A stretch of 64,000 nt of DNA from Enterobacteriaceae bacterium UBA7338 (lineage in GTDB: Bacteria > Pseudomonadota > Gammaproteobacteria > Enterobacterales > Enterobacteriaceae), in contig DKPJ01000014.1 in NCBI GenBank assembly GCA_002480085.1, positions 189,160 to 253,159 on the forward strand, given 5' to 3'. Below the pieces are notes generated by a model that saw only the letters and a program-made list of their open reading frames with translations, was not told where the DNA came from and made no database searches. How positions within the stretch are numbered: position 1 is the stretch's first letter; each line of letters begins with the position of its first letter. Shown one piece after another: positions 7,625 to 16,068 of the stretch. A program made the position numbers and the translations under genes.

Positions 7625-9673
7625 ATGAGTCGTAAGCAACTTGCCCTGTTCGAACCCGCGCTGGTTCGCGAGGCACTATTAGCCTCTTTTGTAAAACTCA
7701 GTCCACGGGTGCAGTGGCGTAACCCGGTGATGTTCATCGTCTGGATCGGCAGCCTGCTCACTACCCTGCTGGCGATAGCGATGGCCGCAGGCTATCTCAG
7801 CGGCAGCGCAGCCTTTACCGGCGCGATTAGCCTCTGGCTCTGGTTTACCGTGCTGTTTGCCAACGTCGCCGAAGCGCTGGCCGAGGGGCGCAGCAAAGCC
7901 CAGGCCAGCAGCCTGAAAGGCGTCAATAAAACCGCCTTTGCCCGTAAGCTGCGCGCCCCGCAGTATGGCGCACCGACGGACCGCATCCCTGCAGCCGACC
8001 TGCGTCGGGGCGACGTGGTGCTGGTCGAAGCGGGAGATATCATCCCCTGCGACGGCGAGGCCATTGAGGGGGGCGCGTCGGTGGATGAGAGTGCCATTAC
8101 CGGCGAGTCCGCCCCGGTGATCCGTGAGTCCGGGGGCGACTTTGCCTCGGTAACCGGTGGGACGCGCATCCTTTCTGACTGGCTGGTGATCCGCTGCCGC
8201 GTCAACCCCGGCGAGACCTTCCTCGACCGGATGATCGCCATGGTCGAAGGGGCGCAGCGGCGAAAAACCCCCAACGAGATCGCGCTGACCATTCTGCTGG
8301 TGGCCCTGACGATCGTCTTCCTGCTGGCCACCGCTACCATGTGGCCCTTCTCCGCCTGGGGCGGGACGGCGGTGAGCGTCACCGTACTGGTCGCCCTGCT
8401 GGTGTGCCTGATCCCCACCACCATCGGCGGGCTGCTCTCCGCCATCGGCGTCGCCGGGATGAGCCGGATGCTCGGGGCGAACGTCATCGCCACCAGCGGC
8501 CGGGCGGTGGAGGCGGCAGGCGATATCGACGTCCTGCTGCTGGATAAGACCGGGACCATCACCCTCGGTAACCGTCAGGCCGCCGAATTTTTACCTGCTC
8601 GGGGGGTGGACGAGCGCACCCTGGCCGATGCGGCGCAGCTGGCGTCGCTGGCGGATGAGACCCCGGAGGGGCGCAGCATTGTCGTGCTGGCGAAGCAGCG
8701 CTTTAACCTGCGCGAGCGCGACGTGCAGAGTCTGAACGCCACCTTTGTCCCCTTTACCGCCCAGACGCGGATGAGCGGCATCAACATTCAGGATCGGCAG
8801 ATCCGCAAAGGCTCGGTGGATGCCCTGCGCCGACACATTGCTGCCAACGGCGGCGAGTTTCCCGCCGAGGTTGAGGCGCTGGTTGAGCAGGTGGCGAGCC
8901 GGGGCGCAACGCCGCTGGTGGTCGCCGAGGGCAACCGGGTGCTGGGGGTGATCCCCCTGAAAGACGTGGTTAAGGGTGGGATCAAAGCCCGCTTCGCCCA
9001 GCTGCGCAAGATGGGCATCAAAACGGTGATGATCACCGGCGATAACCGCCTGACCGCCGCCGCGATTGCCGCCGAGGCGGGCGTTGACGACTTTCTGGCG
9101 GAAGCGACGCCGGAAGCTAAGCTGGCGCTGATCCGCCAGTATCAGGCCGAGGGCCGGCTGGTGGCGATGACCGGTGACGGCACCAACGATGCCCCGGCGC
9201 TGGCCCAGGCCGACGTGGCGGTGGCGATGAACTCCGGGACTCAGGCGGCCAAGGAGGCGGGCAATATGGTGGATCTCGACTCCAACCCTACCAAACTGAT
9301 TGAGGTGGTGCATATCGGCAAACAGATGCTAATGACCCGCGGCTCGCTGACGACCTTCAGCATCGCCAACGACGTGGCGAAGTACTTCACCATTATTCCC
9401 GCCGCGTTTGCGGTCACCTACCCGCCGCTCAACGCCCTGAATATTATGCACCTCCATTCACCCAGCTCGGCTATCCTCAGCGCGGTGATCTTCAATGCGC
9501 TGATCATTATCGTCCTGATCCCGCTGGCCTTAAGGGGAGTGAGCTACACGCCGCTCTCGGCCCAGGCGATGCTGCGCCGTAATCTGTGGATCTACGGTCT
9601 GGGCGGGCTGATCGTGCCCTTTATCGGCATCAAAGCCATCGATCTGCTGTTAACACTTTTCGGCCTGGTCTAG
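7625..9673 (+). CDS. kdpB: Potassium-transporting P-type ATPase, catalytic subunit B
   Basis: 682 residues, the ATP-hydrolysing subunit of KdpFABC. All P-type ATPase landmarks are present: TGES in the actuator domain (ESAITGESAPV), phosphorylated aspartate D307 in DKTGTITLGN, the nucleotide-binding KGS segment (IRKGSVDAL), and the hinge motifs TGD and GDGTNDAPAL. Membrane helices flank these domains. It lies 17 bp after kdpA and 12 bp before kdpC. In E. coli a serine in the TGES motif is phosphorylated at high K+ to shut the pump; the same residue is present here. Confidence 0.97.
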   Translation: MSRKQLALFEPALVREALLASFVKLSPRVQWRNPVMFIVWIGSLLTTLLAIAMAAGYLSGSAAFTGAISLWLWFTVLFANVAEALAEGRSKAQASSLKGVNKTAFARKLRAPQYGAPTDRIPAADLRRGDVVLVEAGDIIPCDGEAIEGGASVDESAITGESAPVIRESGGDFASVTGGTRILSDWLVIRCRVNPGETFLDRMIAMVEGAQRRKTPNEIALTILLVALTIVFLLATATMWPFSAWGGTAVSVTVLVALLVCLIPTTIGGLLSAIGVAGMSRMLGANVIATSGRAVEAAGDIDVLLLDKTGTITLGNRQAAEFLPARGVDERTLADAAQLASLADETPEGRSIVVLAKQRFNLRERDVQSLNATFVPFTAQTRMSGINIQDRQIRKGSVDALRRHIAANGGEFPAEVEALVEQVASRGATPLVVAEGNRVLGVIPLKDVVKGGIKARFAQLRKMGIKTVMITGDNRLTAAAIAAEAGVDDFLAEATPEAKLALIRQYQAEGRLVAMTGDGTNDAPALAQADVAVAMNSGTQAAKEAGNMVDLDSNPTKLIEVVHIGKQMLMTRGSLTTFSIANDVAKYFTIIPAAFAVTYPPLNALNIMHLHSPSSAILSAVIFNALIIIVLIPLALRGVSYTPLSAQAMLRRNLWIYGLGGLIVPFIGIKAIDLLLTLFGLV

Positions 9674-9685
9674 GAGGATCACACC

Positions 9686-10267
9686 ATGACGTCACTTCGT
9701 TCCGCGTTTCTACTGCTGGTGCTGTTAACGCTGATCACCGGCGGACTCTATCCGCTGGTCACCACCCTGCTTGGCCAGGGGCTGTTTCCGGCGCAGGCCA
9801 ACGGCTCGCTGATCCTGAAGGATAACCAGATCCGCGGCTCGCGCCTGATCGGCCAGGATTTTAGCGCGCCGGGCTACTTCCAGGGCCGCCCCTCCGCTAC
9901 CGCCGACGCGCCCTATAATCCGCTGGCCTCCGGGGGCAGTAACCTGGCGGGCAGCAATCCGGCGCTTGATGAGGCGATTACCGCCCGGGTCGCGGCGCTG
10001 CGTGCCGCCAACCCGCAGGCTAACCCGCGCGTGCCGGTCGAGCTGGTCACCGCCTCCGCCAGCGGGCTGGATTACGGCCTGTCGCCGCAGGCCGCAGCCT
10101 GGCAGATCCCGCGCGTGGCGGCGGCGCGTGGCCTGTCAACGGCACAGGTTGCGCAGCTGGTGGTCAAACACACCCACCAACCGCTGCTGAGCTTTACCGG
10201 CGAGCCGGGAGTGAATATTGTGGAGCTTAATCTCGCCCTTGATGCCTATAAGGACACATCTGAATGA
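9686..10267 (+). CDS. kdpC: Potassium-transporting ATPase subunit C
   Basis: 193 residues with one N-terminal membrane anchor (about residues 7-28, AFLLLVLLTLITGGLYPLVTTL) and a soluble periplasmic domain. The conserved PYNPLASGGSNLAGSNPAL and SGLDYGLSPQAAAWQIPRVAAARG segments are clear. KdpC is needed for assembly and high ATP affinity of the KdpFABC pump. The ATG follows AGGAGG. The stop overlaps the kdpD start by four bases (ATGA), coupling pump and sensor expression. Confidence 0.96.
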   Translation: MTSLRSAFLLLVLLTLITGGLYPLVTTLLGQGLFPAQANGSLILKDNQIRGSRLIGQDFSAPGYFQGRPSATADAPYNPLASGGSNLAGSNPALDEAITARVAALRAANPQANPRVPVELVTASASGLDYGLSPQAAAWQIPRVAAARGLSTAQVAQLVVKHTHQPLLSFTGEPGVNIVELNLALDAYKDTSE

Positions 10268-12951
10268 CAGACGAGCCGTTGCGTCCCGATCCCGATCGTC
10301 TGCTGGAGCAAGCCAGCAGCACGCATCGCGGCAGGCTGAAGATTTTCTTCGGAGCCTGCGCGGGGGTGGGCAAAACTTTCGCCATGCTCGCCGAAGCGCA
10401 GCGCCTGCGGACGCAGGGGCTGGACATTGTTGCAGGAGTGGTAGAGACCCATGGCCGTAAAGAGACGGCGGTGATGCTGGAGAGCCTGTCGGCTCTGCCG
10501 CTAAACGTCACTAACCATCGGGGGCGGCGTCTGGCAGAGTTCGACCTCGATGGGGCGCTGGCCCGGCGTCCGGCGCTGATCCTGATGGACGAGCTGGCTC
10601 ATACCAACGCCCCCGGCTCCCGCCACCCGAAGCGCTGGCAGGATGTTGACGAGCTGCTGGAGGCGGGAATCGACGTCTTTACCACGCTCAACGTGCAGCA
10701 TCTGGAGAGCCTGAACGACGTCGTGAGCGGCGTGACCGGGATCCAGGTGCGGGAGACCGTGCCGGATCCCTTTTTTGACGCCGCCGACGACGTGGTGCTG
10801 GTTGACCTGCCCCCGGACGATCTCCGCCAGCGCCTGCACGAGGGCAAGGTCTACATGGGCGGTCAGGCCGAACGCGCCATCGAGCACTTTTTCCGCAAGG
10901 GCAACCTGATCGCCCTGCGCGAGCTGGCCCTGCGGCGCACCGCCGACCGCGTCGATTCCCAGATGCGCGCCTGGCGCGACCACCAGGGGCTGGAGAAGGT
11001 CTGGCATACCCGTGATGCCATTCTGCTCTGTATCGGCCACGGCCAAGGCAATGAGAAGCTGGTGCGTACCGCCGCGCGGCTGGCGGCAAAGCTGGGCAGC
11101 GTCTGGCATGCGGTATACGTTGAGACGCCGACCCTGCACAAGCTGCCCGCCCATCGGCGGCGGGCCATTTTGAGCGCTCTGCGGCTGGCGCAATCGCTGG
11201 GCGCGGAGACCGCGACCCTTGCCGATCCGGCGGAGGAGCTGGCCGTGCTGCGCTACGCCCGGGAGCATAACCTGGGTAAAATCGTCATTGGCCGTCAGGG
11301 CCAGCGTCGCTGGTGGCATCCCCCCTCCTTCGCCGAGCGCCTGGCTCGCCACGCGCCCGATCTCGATCTGCTTGTCGTCGCCCTTGAAGAGAGCGCCACC
11401 GCCTTCCCTCCGCGCAACGCCGACGCCCGGCCGCTGATGGAGAGGTGGCGGGTGCAGATCGCTGGCGGTCTGGTGGCGATTGCGCTCTGCGCTCTGATCA
11501 CCTTTGTCGCCCACCAGTGGCTGATCGCCTTTGACGCTGCCAACCTGGTGATGCTCTATCTGCTGGGGGTGGTGATCGTTGCCCTGCTCTACGGGCGCTG
11601 GCCCTCGGTGCTGGCGACCGTGATCAACGTTATCAGCTTCGATCTCTTTTTTATCGCCCCACGCGGCACGCTGGCGGTCTCAGACGTGCAGTATCTGCTG
11701 ACCTTTGGCGTGATGCTGACGGTGGGGTTGGTGATTGGCAACCTGACCGCCGGGGTGCGCTATCAGGCCCGCATTGCCCGCTACCGCGAGCAGCGAACCC
11801 GCCACCTGTATGAGATGTCGAAAGCGTTGGCGGTGGGACGCAGCGAGCAGGATATTGCCCTCACCGGCGAGAGATTTATCCACTCTACCTTCCATGCCCG
11901 CAGTCAAATCCTGCTTCCGGACGAGAGCGGTAAGCTGCGGGCGCTCACGCCTGTACAGAGCATGACTCCGTGGGATGAGGCCATCGCCCAGTGGAGCCTG
12001 AGCAAAGGCCTGCCTGCCGGCGCCGGTACCGATACCCTGCCCGGCGTGCCTTACCTTATTCTGCCTTTAAAAAACGGTGATAAAACCCGAGGGGTGGCAA
12101 TTGTCGAGCCAGCCAGCCTGCGCCAGCTGATGATCCCCGAGCAGCAGCGGCTGCTGGAGACCTTCGCCCTGCTGGTGGCCAGCGCGCTGGAGCGACTGGC
12201 GTTAACCACCAGCGAGCAGCACGCGAGGCTAACCAGCGAGCGGGAGAGTATTCGCCACGCCCTGCTGGCGGCGCTCTCCCATGACCTGCGCACCCCGCTG
12301 ACCGTGCTGTTTGGTCAGGCAGAGATTTTGACCCTCGATCTGGCAAGCGAAGGATCGCAGCGCGCCCCGCAGGCCAGTGAGATCCGCCAGCAGGTGCTGA
12401 GTATGACCCGGCTGGTGAATAACCTGCTCGATATGGCACGCATCCAGTCCGGCGGCTTCAATCTGAAGCTGGAGTGGCTGACGCTGGAGGAGATCGTCGG
12501 CAGCGCCCTGCAGGCGCTGGATCCCATCAGCGGTGGTCGAGCGGTTCAGCTAAACCTGCCCGATCCGCTAATGCTGGTGCAGGTGGACGGCCCGCTGTTT
12601 GAGCGCGTGCTGGTCAACCTGGTGGAGAACGCAATGAAGTACGCCGGGCCTGCGGCGGCGATCGGTATTAACGCCTGGCGGGATGAGACCCAGCTTCAGC
12701 TGGAGGTGTGGGACAGCGGGCCAGGTATTCCGGCGGGACAGGAGCAGGAGATCTTTGCCAAATTTGCCCGAGGTAACAAAGAGTCCTCTATCCCAGGCGT
12801 TGGGCTGGGGCTGGCTATCTGTGCAGCCATCGTTGAGGTTCACGGCGGCACGATTAGCGTAGCAAACCGGCCCGAGGGGGGAGCGCGCTTTCGTGTTACA
12901 CTCCCACAAATAGCGCCGCCAGGGCTTGATGAGTTAACCGGAGAAGCGTGA
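10264..12951 (+). CDS. kdpD: Sensor histidine kinase KdpD
   Basis: 895 residues. Domains in order: N-terminal KdpD domain with Walker A GACAGVGKT (residues 30-38) and Walker B-like LILMDELAHTNAPGS; a universal-stress-protein-like domain (about 250-370); four membrane helices (about 400-500); a GAF-like domain; HisKA with the phosphoacceptor H673 in LSHDLRTPL; and HATPase with NLVENAMKYA and GVGLGLAICAAIV. It senses K+ limitation and salt stress, phosphorylating or dephosphorylating KdpE. It starts within the kdpC stop and ends overlapping the kdpE GTG by four bases. Confidence 0.97.
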   Translation: MTDEPLRPDPDRLLEQASSTHRGRLKIFFGACAGVGKTFAMLAEAQRLRTQGLDIVAGVVETHGRKETAVMLESLSALPLNVTNHRGRRLAEFDLDGALARRPALILMDELAHTNAPGSRHPKRWQDVDELLEAGIDVFTTLNVQHLESLNDVVSGVTGIQVRETVPDPFFDAADDVVLVDLPPDDLRQRLHEGKVYMGGQAERAIEHFFRKGNLIALRELALRRTADRVDSQMRAWRDHQGLEKVWHTRDAILLCIGHGQGNEKLVRTAARLAAKLGSVWHAVYVETPTLHKLPAHRRRAILSALRLAQSLGAETATLADPAEELAVLRYAREHNLGKIVIGRQGQRRWWHPPSFAERLARHAPDLDLLVVALEESATAFPPRNADARPLMERWRVQIAGGLVAIALCALITFVAHQWLIAFDAANLVMLYLLGVVIVALLYGRWPSVLATVINVISFDLFFIAPRGTLAVSDVQYLLTFGVMLTVGLVIGNLTAGVRYQARIARYREQRTRHLYEMSKALAVGRSEQDIALTGERFIHSTFHARSQILLPDESGKLRALTPVQSMTPWDEAIAQWSLSKGLPAGAGTDTLPGVPYLILPLKNGDKTRGVAIVEPASLRQLMIPEQQRLLETFALLVASALERLALTTSEQHARLTSERESIRHALLAALSHDLRTPLTVLFGQAEILTLDLASEGSQRAPQASEIRQQVLSMTRLVNNLLDMARIQSGGFNLKLEWLTLEEIVGSALQALDPISGGRAVQLNLPDPLMLVQVDGPLFERVLVNLVENAMKYAGPAAAIGINAWRDETQLQLEVWDSGPGIPAGQEQEIFAKFARGNKESSIPGVGLGLAICAAIVEVHGGTISVANRPEGGARFRVTLPQIAPPGLDELTGEA

Positions 12952-13625
12952 TTACTATTTTAATCGTTGAGGATGAGCAGGCCATTGTTCGCTTTGTGCG
13001 CGCCGCACTAGAGGCAGACGGCCTGCGGGTATACGAGGCGCAGACGATGCAGCGTGGCCTGCTGGAAGCGGCGACGCGCAAGCCCGATGCGATTATTCTC
13101 GACCTCGGCCTGCCCGACGGCGACGGTCTCGATTTTATTCGCGATCTGCGCCAGTGGAGCCAGACGCCCATTATCGTGCTTTCGGCCCGCACCGAAGAGC
13201 AGGATAAAATTGCTGCCCTCGACGCCGGGGCGGATGACTATCTCAGCAAGCCGTTTGGCATTGGAGAGCTGCAGGCGCGCCTGCGGGTCGCACTACGCCG
13301 TCACGGCAGCGGCAGCCAGAGCGATCCGCTGGTGACCTTCTCCGATGTGCGCGTTGACCTGGCCGCCAGGCGCATTCAGCGCGGCGAGGAGGAGATCCAC
13401 CTGACCCCCATCGAGTTTCGCCTGCTGGCGGTGCTGATTGGTCACCACGGTAAAGTGCTCACCCAGCGGCAGCTGCTGCGCGAGGTGTGGGGTCCCAACG
13501 CGGTTGAACACAGCCACTATCTGCGTATCTATATGGGCCACCTGCGCCAGAAGCTGGAAAACGATCCGGCCCGCCCGCGCCACTTTATTACCGAAACCGG
13601 CATTGGCTACCGCTTTATGCTTTAA
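12948..13625 (+). CDS. kdpE: Response regulator KdpE
   Basis: 225 residues, OmpR/PhoB type. The receiver domain has the acidic pocket (IVEDEQ), phosphoacceptor D52 (ILDLGLPDGDG) and conserved lysine (DDYLSKPF). The C-terminal winged helix shows IHLTPIEFRLLAVLIGHHGKVLT and VDLAARRI. The start is GTG at 12948 inside the kdpD stop (GTGA). It activates kdpFABC, probably through the box at 5739-5755. No clear terminator follows; the next 240 bp lead to speF. Confidence 0.97.
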   Translation: MITILIVEDEQAIVRFVRAALEADGLRVYEAQTMQRGLLEAATRKPDAIILDLGLPDGDGLDFIRDLRQWSQTPIIVLSARTEEQDKIAALDAGADDYLSKPFGIGELQARLRVALRRHGSGSQSDPLVTFSDVRVDLAARRIQRGEEEIHLTPIEFRLLAVLIGHHGKVLTQRQLLREVWGPNAVEHSHYLRIYMGHLRQKLENDPARPRHFITETGIGYRFML

Positions 13626-13813
13626 ATAGAGTTCTTTTTAGCGTTATATTTAATTCCACGGAATAATCCCACCACCTTAAATAAGCACGTAATTAATATA
13701 AATATTATTTTTCCATTCTGTTTTTATTGATCAACTTCACGGCGAAACTTAATTTCACCGATAAAATGGCCCGCGAAACCAGTTAGATTCAAGCCATACC
13801 CCACCCTGTAAAA

Positions 13814-13834
13814 TCAATCCCTTATAAGGATTGA
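13814..13834 (+). promoter_or_regulatory. Hairpin in the speF leader
   Basis: Seven-pair stem TCAATCC / GGATTGA with a seven-base loop, ending about 30 bp before the speF ATG. The 240 bp between kdpE and speF are AT-rich and otherwise empty. I looked for the speFL arrest-peptide ORF found upstream of speF in E. coli and did not find it; the only short ORF is six codons from 13762. The role of the hairpin is unknown. Confidence 0.4.
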
Positions 13835-13865
13835 GGGACGACTATTAACTAAAAAAGGACCCATT

Positions 13866-16025
13866 ATGCAACGCTTGAAAATAGCGGCCAGCCGCGCCTG
13901 CCACGAGTTTATTGCTACCCGCCGTGATATTATCGATCTGCACAGCAGTGATTTTATAGATGTCGCCGCCGCCGTACTCTCTATTAACGACATTCATAAA
14001 GGGATGGTGGAAAAGATTGAAGAGACCGGATTTAATATTCCCCTGTTTGTGATGACTCACGAGGCGGAATTTGTTCCGGCAATCTATCTTCCCAATATTT
14101 ACGGCGTCTTCCAGTACGGTAAAGCCAACCGTGAATTTAATGGCCGCCAGCTTGAGGCCGCCGCGCTGAAATATGAGCGTGGCCTGCGCCCGCCTTTCTT
14201 CAGCGCCTTAACGGACTACGTCAAGCAGGGCAACAGCGCCTTTGACTGTCCGGGGCACCAGGGCGGGCAGTTTTTCCGCCGCCATCCCGCCGGCAACCAG
14301 TTTGTTGATTTCTTTGGCGAAGCGCTGTTCCGGGCCGATCTCTGTAACGCCGATGTGGCGATGGGCGATCTGCTGATCCACGAGGGCGCACCCTGCCTGG
14401 CCCAGCAGCATGCGGCAAAGGTGTTTAACGCCGACAAAACCTACTTTGTGCTTAACGGCACCTCGTCGGCTAACAAGGTGGTACTTAACGCCCTGCTGGC
14501 ACCTGGCGATCTGGTGCTGTTCGATCGCAACAACCACAAATCTAACCACCACGGCGCGCTGCTGCAGGCGGGCGCCACGCCGATCTATCTGGAGACGGCG
14601 CGCAACCCCTATGGCTTTATCGGCGGCATTGACGCGCACTGCTTTGAAGAGCCATACCTGCGTGAGCTGGTGGCCGAGGTCGCTCCAGAGCATGCCCAGC
14701 GCCAACGCCCCTTCCGCCTGGCGGTGATCCAGCTCGGCACCTATGACGGTACCATCTACAACGCCCGCCAGGTGGTGGACAACATTGGTCACCTCTGTGA
14801 CTACATCCTGTTTGACTCTGCCTGGGTGGGTTACGAGCAGTTTATTCCGATGATGGCCGACTGTTCGCCGCTGCTGCTGGATCTCAACGAGAACGATCCC
14901 GGCATTCTGGTTACCCAGTCGGTGCATAAGCAGCAGGCGGGCTTCTCCCAGACCTCGCAGATCCATAAGAAGGATAGCCACATCAAGGGCCAGCCGCGCT
15001 ACGTTCCACACAAGCGCCTGAACAACGCCTTTATGATGCACGCCTCCACCAGCCCCTTCTATCCGCTCTTCGCCGCGCTGGACGTTAACGCCCGCATGCA
15101 CGAGGGCGAGAGCGGCAAACGGATGTGGATGCGCTGCGTTGAGCAGGGCGTTGAGGCCCGCAAGATGATCCTCAATCAGTGCAAGTTTATCCGTCCTTTC
15201 GTTCCGACAACGGTAGACGATCGTCCATGGGAGTCGTACAACACCGCTGAGATCGCCCGCGACCTGCGCTTCTTCCACTTCGTACCCGGCGAGAACTGGC
15301 ACGCCTTTGAGGGCTATGCGCCGCACCAGTACTTTATCGATCCCTGCAAGCTGCTGCTGACCACGCCGGGTATCGATGCCGCCACGGGTGAGTACGAGGA
15401 ATTTGGCGTTCCGGCGACGATCCTCGCCAACTACCTGCGCGAGAACGGCGTGGTGCCGGAGAAGTGCGATCTTAACTCTATCCTCTTCCTGCTGACGCCT
15501 GCGGAAGATATGGGCAAACTGCAGCAGCTGGTGGCCCGGCTGGCACAGTTTGAGGCGCTGCTGACCAGCGATGCGCTTCTGCAGGACGTGCTGCCGTCGA
15601 TCTACCACCAGCACCCGCAGCGCTACGCGGGTTACACCCTGCGCCAGCTCTGTCAGGAGATGCACGATCTCTACGCACGCAACAACGTTAAGCAGCTGCA
15701 AAAAGAGATGTTCCGCAAAGCCTGCCTGCCGCCGGTGCGCATGTCGCCCCAGAAGGCCAACTACGCCTTTATTCGCGGCGAGAGCGAGCTGGTGCTGCTG
15801 AGCAAGGCCGAGGGACGGATCGCCGCCGAAGGTGCGCTGCCCTATCCGCCTGGGGTGCTGTGCGTCGTGCCGGGTGAGGTTTGGGGCGGTTCGGTACTGC
15901 GCTACTTTACCGCGCTTGAAGAGGGGATCAACCTGCTGCCGGGCTTCGCACCGGAGCTACAGGGGGTCTACATTCAGGAGCATGAGGGACGGAAAGCGGT
16001 ATGGTGTAACGTGATCAAAGAGTAA
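13866..16025 (+). CDS. speF: Inducible (biodegradative-type) ornithine decarboxylase SpeF
   Basis: 719-residue PLP-dependent, group III fold decarboxylase converting ornithine to putrescine and CO2. It has an N-terminal wing domain (residues 1-110, the least conserved part), a PLP domain with CPGHQGGQFFRRHPAG, FNADKTYFVLNGTSSANK and DSAWVGYEQF, and the Schiff-base lysine K355 in SVHKQQAGFSQ. It follows E. coli SpeF more closely than SpeC through the PLP core, but is about 13 residues shorter at the C-terminus. The ATG is preceded by AAAAAAGGACCC. Unlike E. coli, no potE putrescine-ornithine antiporter gene follows; pgm faces it on the other strand. Confidence 0.92.
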   Translation: MQRLKIAASRACHEFIATRRDIIDLHSSDFIDVAAAVLSINDIHKGMVEKIEETGFNIPLFVMTHEAEFVPAIYLPNIYGVFQYGKANREFNGRQLEAAALKYERGLRPPFFSALTDYVKQGNSAFDCPGHQGGQFFRRHPAGNQFVDFFGEALFRADLCNADVAMGDLLIHEGAPCLAQQHAAKVFNADKTYFVLNGTSSANKVVLNALLAPGDLVLFDRNNHKSNHHGALLQAGATPIYLETARNPYGFIGGIDAHCFEEPYLRELVAEVAPEHAQRQRPFRLAVIQLGTYDGTIYNARQVVDNIGHLCDYILFDSAWVGYEQFIPMMADCSPLLLDLNENDPGILVTQSVHKQQAGFSQTSQIHKKDSHIKGQPRYVPHKRLNNAFMMHASTSPFYPLFAALDVNARMHEGESGKRMWMRCVEQGVEARKMILNQCKFIRPFVPTTVDDRPWESYNTAEIARDLRFFHFVPGENWHAFEGYAPHQYFIDPCKLLLTTPGIDAATGEYEEFGVPATILANYLRENGVVPEKCDLNSILFLLTPAEDMGKLQQLVARLAQFEALLTSDALLQDVLPSIYHQHPQRYAGYTLRQLCQEMHDLYARNNVKQLQKEMFRKACLPPVRMSPQKANYAFIRGESELVLLSKAEGRIAAEGALPYPPGVLCVVPGEVWGGSVLRYFTALEEGINLLPGFAPELQGVYIQEHEGRKAVWCNVIKE

Positions 16026-16031
16026 GAAGAA

Positions 16032-16058
16032 CGCCCGGCAGCGCGATGCCGCCGGGCG
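16032..16058. repeat. REP-like GC hairpin between convergent speF and pgm
   Basis: CGCCCGGCA facing TGCCGCCGGGCG: a GC-rich, bulged hairpin seven bases after the speF stop and ten bases from the pgm stop. It has no T run, so it is a poor intrinsic terminator. It may be a partial REP or a 3'-end stabiliser shared by the two convergent genes. Confidence 0.55.
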
Positions 16059-16068
16059 CTTAACAGCA

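Noticed and set aside
13762..13782. Six-codon ORF (M-A-R-E-T-S) upstream of speF as a candidate speFL leader
   Set aside because: Far shorter than the 34-residue E. coli leader peptide and without sequence resemblance; no ribosome-binding site.
14208..15701. 497-codon open frame opposite speF
   Set aside because: Antisense shadow; speF is conserved over the whole interval.
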